DNA of 49,647 nucleotides, taken from assembly GCA_017484165.1 (NCBI GenBank), contig JAFUTP010000017.1, forward strand, positions 1-49,647, written 5' to 3'. This document shows positions 42,450-49,647 of this stretch, in pieces; the first letter of the stretch is position 1, and each line of letters starts with the position of its first letter. The position numbers and the translations under genes were made by a program. Source of the stretch: Cardiobacteriaceae bacterium (lineage in GTDB: Bacteria; Pseudomonadota; Gammaproteobacteria; Cardiobacteriales; Cardiobacteriaceae). The notes under the pieces are model-generated. The model had not been told where the DNA came from. It worked only from the letters and a program-made list of their open reading frames with translations, and did not search any database.

Positions 42450-43159
42450 TGAAAAATATTTTCAAAATTACGGCGGCGGCATTGTCCGCCGCTTATTTTT
42501 TACTTTCTGCTGATTTGCTTTATGCCGCAGATACCAAGCGCGATATTTCTCGTGAAAAAAGTTTTGCGGAGGTAAATGCGCCAGAAGTCGCGCAAATTGA
42601 TACAAATAAAGACAAATCATTGGCAGATGTGGATGTTATGTCTAAAAATCCGCTGGCTGATTTAGAAAAAAATATGCAGCCTTTGTTTCTTAATCCAGAA
42701 AAAATCGGCAATTTGCAGGTTGGATTTGTCAATTTCCGCCGAATTATGTCGAATATTCCTGCGCTGGAAGAAATTAGGAATAACTTAAATATTGAATTTG
42801 CTGCTGAAAATCAGGAAATTTTGCGTTTGCAGAAAGAGTTAGAACAATTAGAACGAATGGCAAAAAATAATCCTGATGATGAAGTGATGATTAGAAAAAT
42901 TATCAATTTAGAGCGGCAAATTGCAAGACAGGAGGCAGCGTATCGGGAAAATTTCAGCCTGCGTCGCAATGAGGAAATTGCCAAATTGCAGCAAATGATT
43001 TTGGAAGAAGTGATTGTGCTTGCCAAAGAAAAAGGCTTCGACATCATTTTGAATGACAACGCCGTGCTTTATGTTTCTGAAAAGGCGGATTTGTCGAAAA
43101 TGGTGCTGGACAGATTTATGCAAAAGCAAAACAAAGTTAAACAAAAGGAAGACGAATAA
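42449..43159 (+). CDS. skp: Periplasmic chaperone Skp/OmpH, N-terminally extended
   Basis: 236 residues against about 160-170 usual. The signal peptide is near residues 1-26 (ending LLYAAD). Residues 27-90 form an extra polar segment (REKSFAEVNAPEVAQ, ADVDVMSKNPLADLEKN) before the OmpH core GNLQVGFVNFRRIMSNIPALEEI. A long coiled-coil follows (EILRLQKELEQLERMAKNN ... RQEAAYRENFSLRRNEEIAKL), ending in the strand KGFDIILNDNAVLYVSE and DLSKMVLDRF. It holds unfolded outer-membrane proteins for BamA. Starts and stops overlap with bamA (TGATG) and lpxD (TAATG). Confidence 0.92.
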   Translation: MKNIFKITAAALSAAYFLLSADLLYAADTKRDISREKSFAEVNAPEVAQIDTNKDKSLADVDVMSKNPLADLEKNMQPLFLNPEKIGNLQVGFVNFRRIMSNIPALEEIRNNLNIEFAAENQEILRLQKELEQLERMAKNNPDDEVMIRKIINLERQIARQEAAYRENFSLRRNEEIAKLQQMILEEVIVLAKEKGFDIILNDNAVLYVSEKADLSKMVLDRFMQKQNKVKQKEDE

Positions 43160-44163
43160 TGACAAAATTTTCAATTACGGCAGAAGAAATTGCCAGTTTA
43201 GTGCGCGGCAAATTAGTGGGTGCAAACTGCACTGTGAATTCAGTAGGCACATTAGAGCGCGGCGACGCACAAGCGGTTGGTTTTTTTGCGGGCGGTAAAT
43301 ATCGTGAGCAGATTAAAGATAGTAACTTGGCTTTACTTATTACCAGCGAGAAAATTGCAGCAGATGAGTGGCAGGGTAGTCAAATTATTGTTGAAAACGC
43401 GCGCGTTGCTTGGCGAATTTTGACCGAAGTTTTTGAGAGAGAAAGAAATAAAAACCGCGAGCAATACGGCATTTCGGATAAAGCAATAATCAGTCCGACG
43501 GCGAAAATTGCGGCAAATGCGGAAATTGCAGCTGGCGTTGTAATTGAAAGCGAGGCGGAAATTGGTGCAAATAGCAGAATTGAGCCGCAGGCATATATTG
43601 CAAAAGGTGTGAAAATTGGGGAAAACTGCCGTATCGGTGCGGGAGTGAGAATTCTCTCGGGCACGAAAATTGGCAATAACTGCAATATTTTGAGTAATGC
43701 GGTGATTGGTGAGCGCGGTTTCGGTAATAGTTTTGAAAATGGTCGTTGGATTGCGCTGCCACAGCTTGGCGGTGTGCTTATCGGTAATGATGTTGAAATC
43801 GGTGCGGGCACGATGGTGGATCGCGGTGCGGTTGGCGATACGATTATTTCCGACGGTGTCAAGCTCGACAATCTTATTCAAGTTGCCCACAATGTGGAAA
43901 TTGGCGCGCATACGGCGATTGCAGGTTGCACGGTGATTGCGGGCTCGGTAAAAATTGGGGCATATTGCGTAATTGGCGGCGCGGTGGTGATTAACGGTCA
44001 TATTTCTATTTGCGATAAAGCCGTAATCCACGGGCATTCGTCAATTGCAAAATCGATAAATAAAGCTGGTGCTTACGGTTCATATTTTCCCGCAATGCCA
44101 GATCGCGAGTGGAAGCGTTTTTTGGTTAATCTTAAAAATATTGCGACACGCAAGTCGGCTTAA
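43159..44163 (+). CDS. lpxD: UDP-3-O-acylglucosamine N-acyltransferase LpxD
   Basis: 334 residues. The N-terminal uridine-binding domain (ERGDAQAVGFFAGGKYREQI) is followed by a left-handed beta-helix of hexapeptide repeats (IIS-PTAKIA-ANAEIA-AGVVIE) and the catalytic His region LIQVAHNVEIGAHTAIAGC. A C-terminal helix (WKRFLVNLKNIATRK) closes it. It adds the N-linked acyl chain from acyl-ACP in lipid A synthesis. Overlap TAATG with skp. The usual fabZ-lpxA-lpxB genes do not follow; MITE copy R11 begins 7 nt after the stop, and lpxB lies at 5439-6596. Confidence 0.96.
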   Translation: MTKFSITAEEIASLVRGKLVGANCTVNSVGTLERGDAQAVGFFAGGKYREQIKDSNLALLITSEKIAADEWQGSQIIVENARVAWRILTEVFERERNKNREQYGISDKAIISPTAKIAANAEIAAGVVIESEAEIGANSRIEPQAYIAKGVKIGENCRIGAGVRILSGTKIGNNCNILSNAVIGERGFGNSFENGRWIALPQLGGVLIGNDVEIGAGTMVDRGAVGDTIISDGVKLDNLIQVAHNVEIGAHTAIAGCTVIAGSVKIGAYCVIGGAVVINGHISICDKAVIHGHSSIAKSINKAGAYGSYFPAMPDREWKRFLVNLKNIATRKSA

Positions 44164-44170
44164 TTTTTTC

Positions 44171-44292
44171 GGGCACATCTAAATTTATGGTTAGTTCTAT
44201 TTTTTTACTCTCGTCATCCTGAGCGCAGCGAAGGATCTGCTGATAGAGATTTTTCACCTACGGCTCAAAATGACGAATTGTTAGATATGCCC
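44171..44292 (-). repeat. MITE-like element, copy R11 with TTTC target duplication
   Basis: Reverse copy of 122 bp. Ends are gggcacatctaaa and ttagatatgccc; TTTC flanks it at 44167-44170 and 44293-44296. It lies between lpxD and the flavodoxin-like gene. Confidence 0.93.
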
Positions 44293-44373
44293 TTTCGAAA
44301 ACATTCGGGGCTTGAATATTTTCATTTTTGCTAAACTCAAAGCTCTTTTAACAGTCAAATCAAGGAAATTTAT

Positions 44374-44859
44374 ATGGCAAATATCGGTATCGTTTTTGGA
44401 ACGAATAATGTTGATTCTCAAACTGTTGCGGAAAAAATCGCGGCAAATTTTGACAGTGATTTGTTGAATGCGAAGGAATTAACCGTTGATTTTTTGAACA
44501 ATCACGAAAAACTCATTTTTGTTGCTTCAACTCATAAATACGGCGAATTGCAACAAGATTTCAAGGCTAAATTAGATGTTGTAGCAGAAGCGGATTTGAA
44601 AGGAAAAACTCTTGCTTTGGCAGGTTTAGGCGGATTAGAAAAACATCCTGATACATTTTGCGACGGTTTAGTGGAATTTTTACCTGTTATTCGTGGTGCA
44701 AAATTGGTTGGTGCTTATGAAAATCCAGGTTATAAATTTGAAAATTCTCTTTCATTGATTAACGGTAAATTTGTTGGTTTTGTAGTTGATATTCACTCGG
44801 ATAATGAATGGGAACAAAAATTGGGCTCTTGGGTTTCTTCTATAAAATCAGAGTTCTAA
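44374..44859 (+). CDS. Flavodoxin-like protein with degenerate FMN loop
   Basis: 161 residues, flavodoxin length and fold pattern: IGIVFGTNNVDSQTVAEKIA (beta1 and phosphate loop), KLIFVASTHKYGELQQDF (the 50s loop), LALAGLGGLEKHPDTFCDGLVEF and NGKFVGFVVDIHSDNEW. Compared with typical long-chain flavodoxins, the phosphate loop lacks the TxTGxT pattern (here TNNVDSQT), and the FMN-stacking Trp before YGELQ is replaced by His-Lys. It may still bind FMN with altered potential or may have lost it. A good RBS (aaggaaatttatATG) precedes it and a terminator follows. Confidence 0.85.
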   Translation: MANIGIVFGTNNVDSQTVAEKIAANFDSDLLNAKELTVDFLNNHEKLIFVASTHKYGELQQDFKAKLDVVAEADLKGKTLALAGLGGLEKHPDTFCDGLVEFLPVIRGAKLVGAYENPGYKFENSLSLINGKFVGFVVDIHSDNEWEQKLGSWVSSIKSEF

Positions 44860-44877
44860 TTACTATTTATATTATTA

Positions 44878-44906
44878 AACGGCGCATTATTTGCGCTGTT
44901 TTTTTA
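44878..44906 (+). terminator. Terminator after the flavodoxin-like gene
   Basis: Arms aacggcgc (44878-44885) and gcgctgtt (44893-44900) pair with one G-U wobble around a 7-nt loop, followed by a T-run. Confidence 0.85.
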
Positions 44907-44936
44907 TACTCTTAATGCTTTTTCAAGGTGAGAAAT

Positions 44937-45389
44937 ATGTCGGAAAATTCGCAAAATCATTGGTTGAAGTTTATATTAAATCCCAGCTTGTTAATTTGTA
45001 TTTTGACCATTCCAGCTGTGTTCTGGACTGCTAAAACTTACGGTGGATCGCAGGCGGTGATTGTTATTTTGGTAGCTTTAATTCTTTATATTTTGCTTTC
45101 TTGGTATACGAGCACGCGTCCAGTTGCTTATAACCGACCTGCTATTTGTATGTGGGATATAGCCTCCGATGTTTTTGCTTACACTGTTAATACTATTTTT
45201 TGCGTTGTTTGGGTATTTTGTGCGAAGGATTTTTTACCCCCTTCGGAGAATATTTCACTTTATTATTTCATCATTCTCGGCTTTCTAATTTTGATGAATA
45301 TTGCGACTTTAATTGAGATGATGTTTAGCATCTTTAATTCCCTTAGAGCAATGTATTTAATCAATCCTGTCCATATTTCTAAAAATTAG
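44937..45389 (+). CDS. Hypothetical membrane protein, four predicted helices
   Basis: 150 residues from ATG 44937, which has aaggtgag 7 nt upstream; GTG 44928 is inside that RBS. Hydrophobic segments lie at about 14-33, 41-61, 80-100 and 106-132 (ends ILTIPAVFW, LVALILYILLSWY, IFCVVWVFCA, FIILGFLILMNIATLIEMMF). A polar loop with STRPVAYNRPAICMW lies between helices 2 and 3. I do not recognise a family. It is 31 nt upstream of rluB on the same strand, possibly co-transcribed. Confidence 0.75.
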   Translation: MSENSQNHWLKFILNPSLLICILTIPAVFWTAKTYGGSQAVIVILVALILYILLSWYTSTRPVAYNRPAICMWDIASDVFAYTVNTIFCVVWVFCAKDFLPPSENISLYYFIILGFLILMNIATLIEMMFSIFNSLRAMYLINPVHISKN

Positions 45390-45420
45390 ATAATTATTTT
45401 TTCCTTAATATTTCAACGAT

Positions 45421-46317
45421 ATGTCTAGAAATTCAACTCCTCGCGCTAATAATTCCAGTGAATTTACAGGACGCAAAAAAAGTCCTACAAATAACCGTAA
45501 AAACAACACAAATAATCGCAATATCAATACAAATGAACACATAAAACAGGGGGAAGATGGCGTTCGTCTGCATAAATTTTTGGCGGATTTGGGTTATGGC
45601 TCACGGCGCGAGATAGAGACGAAAATTCTGGCGGGACGGATAAAAATTGCGGGCAGAGTTGCGACTATCGGGGAAAAAGTAACGGGGCGCGAGAAAATAA
45701 CCATTGATTCCAAACCGATTTTCCGTCGTCGTCAAAATGCTAGCGATGCTACGAAAGTTCTGATTTATCACAAACCCGTCGGAGAAATTTGTGCGCGTAA
45801 AGATCCCCAAAACCGTCCGACAGTGTTTGATAATTTACCGAAATTGCGCGGCAGACGCTGGATTGCTATCGGCAGACTTGATTTCAACACGAGCGGCTTG
45901 CTGCTTTTTACCGATAACGGCGAGCTTGCCAACGATTTGATGCATCCGAAAAATGAAATCCAACGGCAATATTGGGTGCGGGTGCAGGGGAAAGTTAGCA
46001 GTAGTGCTTTGGAAAAATTACTCTCTGGGGTGGAGTTAGAAGACGGTATGGCGCGTTTTGAGCAGATTGTGGCACTTAAAAATCTGCAAACAGAAGACGA
46101 GGAAGAGGATGTGCAAAACCGTTATTTTTCCGTGTCCTTGCGGGAGGGAAGAAATCGCGAGGTGCGCAGACTTTGGGAGGCGGTTGGCTGCCAAGTGAGC
46201 CGTTTGAAGCGGATTAAATTTGCCAATATCGAACTACCGCGTGCGCTTTCAGCTGGAAAATCACGACTTGCAACGGCGCAGGAAATTTCTGGTTTATATA
46301 AATTGCTTAAATCTTGA
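45421..46317 (+). CDS. rluB: 23S rRNA pseudouridine synthase RluB
   Basis: 298 residues. A ~45-residue Asn/Thr/Arg-rich N-terminal tail precedes the S4 RNA-binding domain ([22 protein letters not shown]). The RsuA/RluB-type catalytic motif is [22 protein letters not shown] with its Asp, and [30 protein letters not shown] closes the domain. This family isomerises U2605 (E. coli numbering) in the peptidyl-transferase region. RluE/RluF/RsuA relatives are possible, but the [11 protein letters not shown] end and N-terminal S4 domain favour RluB. It ends inside the leader of lipA. Confidence 0.9.
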   Translation: MSRNSTPRANNSSEFTGRKKSPTNNRKNNTNNRNINTNEHIKQGEDGVRLHKFLADLGYGSRREIETKILAGRIKIAGRVATIGEKVTGREKITIDSKPIFRRRQNASDATKVLIYHKPVGEICARKDPQNRPTVFDNLPKLRGRRWIAIGRLDFNTSGLLLFTDNGELANDLMHPKNEIQRQYWVRVQGKVSSSALEKLLSGVELEDGMARFEQIVALKNLQTEDEEEDVQNRYFSVSLREGRNREVRRLWEAVGCQVSRLKRIKFANIELPRALSAGKSRLATAQEISGLYKLLKS

Positions 46318-46346
46318 CGGCACTAATACACATTTCAGAGGCAGAA

Positions 46347-47417
46347 ATGTCAGAAGAAAAACAAGCAAATTGCGAACAAAATTGTTCTTGTGCGGATAAA
46401 AAACCGCCGCAAAAGTCGGAAAAAATAAAACCAGAAATTTATATTTCAAGCTCGGAAAATAATCAAGATAAAGCAAAAATACGGCAAAAGGGGGCAGAAA
46501 AATTGCGTCGTTTGGCGCAAATTTCGCAAAATCAAAATGCCGAAAGACTGCCGAAACCGACTTGGATACGGGCAAAATTGCCTGCTGGCGAAGCGGTGGA
46601 CAATATGAAGGCGATAATGCGTTCGCACCGTTTGCACAGCGTTTGCGAGGAGGCAAGTTGCCCGAATTTAGGTGAATGTTTTCGTGCTGGTAGCGCATCT
46701 TTTATGATTTTGGGGGATATTTGCACTCGTCGCTGTCCGTTTTGCGATGTGGCACACGGTCGGCCATTGCCGCCTGATGCTGATGAACCGCAAAATCTTG
46801 CCGCGACGGTTGCTGACTTACATCTTGCACACATTGTCATTACATCTGTCGATCGCGATGATTTGCCTGACGGCGGAGCAGGGCATTTTGCTGCCTGCAT
46901 TCGGGAAATTCGTAAATCGGCACCGCGCACGAGTATCGAAATTCTCACTCCTGATTTTCGTGGCTGTGAGGAGCAGGCAATTGAAATTCTTGTCCGCGAT
47001 GCGCCCGATGTTTTTAATCATAATTTAGAAACTATTCCGCGTTTTTATTCCTTGGTGCGACCAGGTGCAGATTATCAAAAATCGCTTAACTTGTTGAATA
47101 ATTATAAAAAACAAGTTATAGAAAAAGATGGAAAAAAGACTATAAGTAAGTCTGGTTTGATGGTAGGATTAGGCGAAGAGTTGGAAGAAATTTATGCGGT
47201 GATGGAAGATTTACGGGCAAATAGTGTGGATATGCTTACCGTTGGACAATATTTATCGCCGTCAAAATATCATTTGCCCGTAAAAAAATATTACAGTCCC
47301 GAAGAGTTTGCAGAAATTGCCGCAACGGGGAAGAAAATGGGCTTTCGACATACGGCTGCTGCTCCGCTGGTGCGTTCCTCTTATTTTGCGGATAAATCAG
47401 CACAAGAGCTGCTTTAA
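46347..47417 (+). CDS. lipA: Lipoyl synthase LipA
   Basis: 356 residues from ATG 46347 (agagg RBS 6 nt upstream); an in-frame start at 46314 overlaps rluB and is less likely. Auxiliary-cluster cysteines are in [12 protein letters not shown], the radical-SAM motif is [13 protein letters not shown], and [15 protein letters not shown] gives the conserved C-terminal Arg-Ser-Ser. [17 protein letters not shown] and [15 protein letters not shown] are also typical. It inserts two sulfurs into octanoyl-lipoyl domains. The N-terminal ~65 residues are polar and Cys-containing ([11 protein letters not shown]), longer than in E. coli. No lipB gene is adjacent. Confidence 0.96.
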   Translation: MSEEKQANCEQNCSCADKKPPQKSEKIKPEIYISSSENNQDKAKIRQKGAEKLRRLAQISQNQNAERLPKPTWIRAKLPAGEAVDNMKAIMRSHRLHSVCEEASCPNLGECFRAGSASFMILGDICTRRCPFCDVAHGRPLPPDADEPQNLAATVADLHLAHIVITSVDRDDLPDGGAGHFAACIREIRKSAPRTSIEILTPDFRGCEEQAIEILVRDAPDVFNHNLETIPRFYSLVRPGADYQKSLNLLNNYKKQVIEKDGKKTISKSGLMVGLGEELEEIYAVMEDLRANSVDMLTVGQYLSPSKYHLPVKKYYSPEEFAEIAATGKKMGFRHTAAAPLVRSSYFADKSAQELL

Positions 47418-47480
47418 TTTGCATCGACAGTGCAATAATTTTATTTGTATAGTGTAATTTTTTATAGCGAAATAGAACTA

Positions 47481-49388
47481 ATGGCTAAAATTTTTCAAAT
47501 GCCGCCCGAACTTATCAATCAAATTACGGCGGGAGAAGTTGTAGAAAGACCAGCAAGCGTGGTGAAAGAACTCTTGGAAAATTCCCTTGATGCTGGGGCG
47601 ACGGAAATTGCTTTGGAAATTGAAAATGGCGGCAGCAGCTTGATTTCCATACGAGATAACGGCTCGGGGATTGATAAGGAGGATTTGCCGCTTGCTTTTT
47701 CCACCCATGCAACTAGCAAAATTCGCTCTTTTGAGGATTTGGAGCAAGTGCTGACCTTGGGATTTCGCGGTGAAGCATTACCAAGTATTGCATCTGTCTC
47801 ACAAACGACCTTGATTTCGCGCACGCAAAATGCCGAACATGCTTGGAAAATTCAGCCTTTTATTGATTTGAGCGTATCCGCTGCCGCGCATCCAGTCGGC
47901 ACAACGGTTGAGGTGCGTGATTTGTTTTACAACACGCCCGCACGCAAAAAATTCTTAAAAAGTGAAAGAACTGAACGGCAGCATATTCAACAGTTTGTGG
48001 AACGGCTTGCTTTGTCGAAAGATAATATTTTTATTACTTTCAATAATCAAAAAGCATTAGGCGGTAAAACACTTGAAGAGAGAATTGCTTGTATTCTCGG
48101 GAATGAATTTTTAGAGCAGGCAGTTCCACTTTTTGCGGAAAATGATATGGAAGAAGGAAAAATAAAAATTTCAGGTTATATCGGTTTGCCGACTTTTAAT
48201 TCCGCTAATACCGATAAGCAATATTGCTATATCAACGGCAGAATTATTCGCGATAAATTGATTACGCATGCGGTAAAACAAAGCTATCTCGATATGCTCT
48301 ATCACGGACGGCAACCGATTTTCGCGCTTTGGATTGATATGCCACCTGAATTGGTTGATGTGAATGCTCATCCGCAAAAATATGAGGTTCGTTTCCGTGA
48401 TTCTAGACTTTGCCACGACTTTATTTACGCTGCAATTAAAGGTGCTTTGCGTGATGTTCGCCCTCATCATCAGCTTGCGATTAAACAAAATAATTCATTT
48501 GAAAATAACAATGACAGTGCAAAAAATTATAGCGAAGAGAGTAAGAATCAAGTATCGATATTAACAGATAATTTTAGTGTTAGTAAAAATTCTTCGGATG
48601 GAATAAATAATACTCCGTATCGACATTATCCAAGCCAAAATAATTTATCAAGAAAAGCACTAAATTCCTCGCAACTTTATTATCAATGGCAGGCAAATAG
48701 TCTGGAAAAAATTGTAGAAGAGGAGGAAAAAATAACTAATAGAGATGAAAGTATTGCGGAATTAGAAAAACCAATTGTTGCCGAGCAAATCGAAAATAAG
48801 CACGACACAATGCCTTTGGGGCGCGCTTTGGGGCAAATTCACGGGATTTTTGTGCTGGCGGAAAACGCGCAAGGTTTGGTGGTTGTTGATATGCATGCGG
48901 CTCATGAGCGGATTTTGTATGAAAAATTTAAGGCGAATTTGCGCGGTAGGGCGGCGGTGAGCCAAAAATTGCTCATTGCGCAAACAATTGGAATTAACGA
49001 ACGAGAAGCCATAATTTTGCAGGAATACGGCGAAATTTTTCAGAAAATCGGTTACGAAATCAGCGTGGAAAATCAGGTTTTAATCATCGATGCCGTGCCA
49101 GAACTCATTAAAAATGCCGATCATTGTGCGATTATTTCGACTGCAATTGCGGAGCTTGCACAGTTTCCCGATACCGTCAGCATCGAACGCTTGGAAGATC
49201 AAATTCTTGCGACGATGTCTTGCCACCGTGCAATTCGCGCACATCGCAAGTTATCGCTTATTGAAATGAATCAACTTTTACGCGATATCGAAGAAACTCC
49301 CGCGGCTGGGCAATGTAATCACGGTCGCCCCACTTGGATACAAATGACAGAAAAAGAACTCGGCAACCTCTTTATGCGCGGGAAATAA
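47481..49388 (+). CDS. mutL: DNA mismatch repair protein MutL (endonuclease type)
   Basis: 635 residues from ATG 47481, which gives the conserved MAKIFQMPPELINQITAGEVV; the frame is open 12 codons upstream. GHKL ATPase motifs: NSLDAG, SIRDNGSGI, THATSKI, TLGFRGEALPSI; later YCYINGRIIRD and DVNAHPQKYEVRF. A ~100-residue Asn/Ser-rich linker precedes the dimerisation domain, which keeps the metal-dependent nicking motifs: VVDMHAAHERILYE, CHRAIRAH, QCNHGRPTW and LFMRG. That set marks MutL proteins of bacteria without MutH. A terminator follows at 49481-49510. Confidence 0.95.
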   Translation: MAKIFQMPPELINQITAGEVVERPASVVKELLENSLDAGATEIALEIENGGSSLISIRDNGSGIDKEDLPLAFSTHATSKIRSFEDLEQVLTLGFRGEALPSIASVSQTTLISRTQNAEHAWKIQPFIDLSVSAAAHPVGTTVEVRDLFYNTPARKKFLKSERTERQHIQQFVERLALSKDNIFITFNNQKALGGKTLEERIACILGNEFLEQAVPLFAENDMEEGKIKISGYIGLPTFNSANTDKQYCYINGRIIRDKLITHAVKQSYLDMLYHGRQPIFALWIDMPPELVDVNAHPQKYEVRFRDSRLCHDFIYAAIKGALRDVRPHHQLAIKQNNSFENNNDSAKNYSEESKNQVSILTDNFSVSKNSSDGINNTPYRHYPSQNNLSRKALNSSQLYYQWQANSLEKIVEEEEKITNRDESIAELEKPIVAEQIENKHDTMPLGRALGQIHGIFVLAENAQGLVVVDMHAAHERILYEKFKANLRGRAAVSQKLLIAQTIGINEREAIILQEYGEIFQKIGYEISVENQVLIIDAVPELIKNADHCAIISTAIAELAQFPDTVSIERLEDQILATMSCHRAIRAHRKLSLIEMNQLLRDIEETPAAGQCNHGRPTWIQMTEKELGNLFMRGK

Positions 49389-49480
49389 AAAACGCCTAAA
49401 AGTTTTTACCATCTTGCTGTATTAAAAATACCCCGTTGATGATTTATTTTTTCACTGTCTGATTTATTTTATTGATGTAA

Positions 49481-49510
49481 AAAAGCGGAAGATTTAACTC
49501 TTCCGCTTTT
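49481..49510. terminator. Strong bidirectional terminator after mutL
   Basis: Perfect 12-bp stem aaaagcggaaga (49481-49492) / tcttccgctttt (49499-49510) around a 6-nt loop, with A and T runs on both sides. It serves mutL and the convergent gene entering from the right. Confidence 0.9.
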
Positions 49511-49513
49511 TAT

Positions 49514-49647
49514 CTACATTTTCCAAAAATTGTATTCTTTACTTAATTCAAGAGTATCGTCATACAATTTGAACCAGCAGTCCCATAGGCTAGTGCTAAC
49601 TACCACGATTAAATAATCTCGCTCGTAATATATATCGTGGAATTTCA
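49514..49647 (-). CDS. Hypothetical protein, C-terminal 43 residues only
   Basis: The minus-strand frame is open from the right edge of the window to TAG 49516-49514, 3 nt before the bidirectional terminator. The visible C-terminus is acidic and aromatic (KFHDIYYERDYLIVV, SLWDCWFKLYDDTLELSK, YNFWKM). The terminator placement and clean stop support a real gene. No family is recognisable from this fragment; its aromatic/acidic style is reminiscent of immunity or small accessory proteins, which is a guess. Confidence 0.6.
   Translation of the reverse strand, partial: KFHDIYYERDYLIVVVSTSLWDCWFKLYDDTLELSKEYNFWKM

Noticed and set aside
43333-44037. 234-codon minus-strand frame inside lpxD
   Set aside because: It is antisense to the hexapeptide repeats of lpxD, whose repetitive codons keep the opposite strand open.

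Overview
This 49.6 kb window is A+T-rich (about 40% G+C by eye) bacterial chromosome. The gene set points to a Gram-negative proteobacterium, most likely a gammaproteobacterium: lpxB and lpxD, bamA-skp-lpxD in the classical order, minC-minD-minE, rluB, an RND tripartite pump, MraY-MurD-FtsW, and a MutL of the endonuclease-bearing type. Protein style (Cardiobacteriales-like) is only an impression; no rRNA or tRNA gene was found to settle taxonomy.

Layout. (1) 1-2373: a degenerate accessory patch with two toxin/immunity-like cassettes. The first is cut by the window edge. The second is a signal-peptide-bearing polymorphic toxin with a C-terminal domain resembling Ntox17; it carries two in-frame nonsense codons and is followed by a HEAT-like putative immunity gene that runs into a FAD oxidoreductase. 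(2) 3810-14660, all minus strand: LysE-type exporter, HisN-like phosphatase, lpxB, the prfH-rtcB ribosome rescue/repair pair, an M50 protease, an ABC substrate-binding protein, and the mraY-murD-ftsW fragment of the dcw cluster, whose FtsW has an unusual ~215-residue acidic N-terminal extension. (3) 15194-21087, plus strand: an RND efflux operon (adaptor, pump, outer-membrane factor) with a palindrome overlapping its -10 box. (4) 21247-28109, minus: glnB, pyrB, then a tightly spaced run map-ppk2-gph-acyP-hemN-znuB. (5) 28241-31621, plus: TgpA-type transglutaminase and tyrS. (6) 31890-34359, minus: minC, minD, an extended minE and a translationally coupled two-TM protein. (7) 34479-37609, minus: six consecutive small secreted Pro/His-rich proteins, four of which share a Tyr-Tyr/Pro motif; this is the best candidate here for an undescribed system. 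(8) 37981-49388, plus: an MsbA-like ABC exporter, bamA-skp-lpxD, a flavodoxin-like protein, a membrane protein, rluB, lipA and mutL. A minus-strand gene enters from the right edge.

Threaded through the window are eleven copies of a ~85-130 bp MITE-like element with terminal inverted repeats. Four copies have perfect 4-bp target-site duplications, nine lie just 3' of genes, and two are involved in local duplications of host DNA. The core of the element is an inverted dimer of a ~27-bp motif. CDS ends were taken from the reading frames; starts were adjusted where a ribosome binding site, overlap or family N-terminus indicated a different codon. All functional calls are from motifs and remembered family features; no database search was run.
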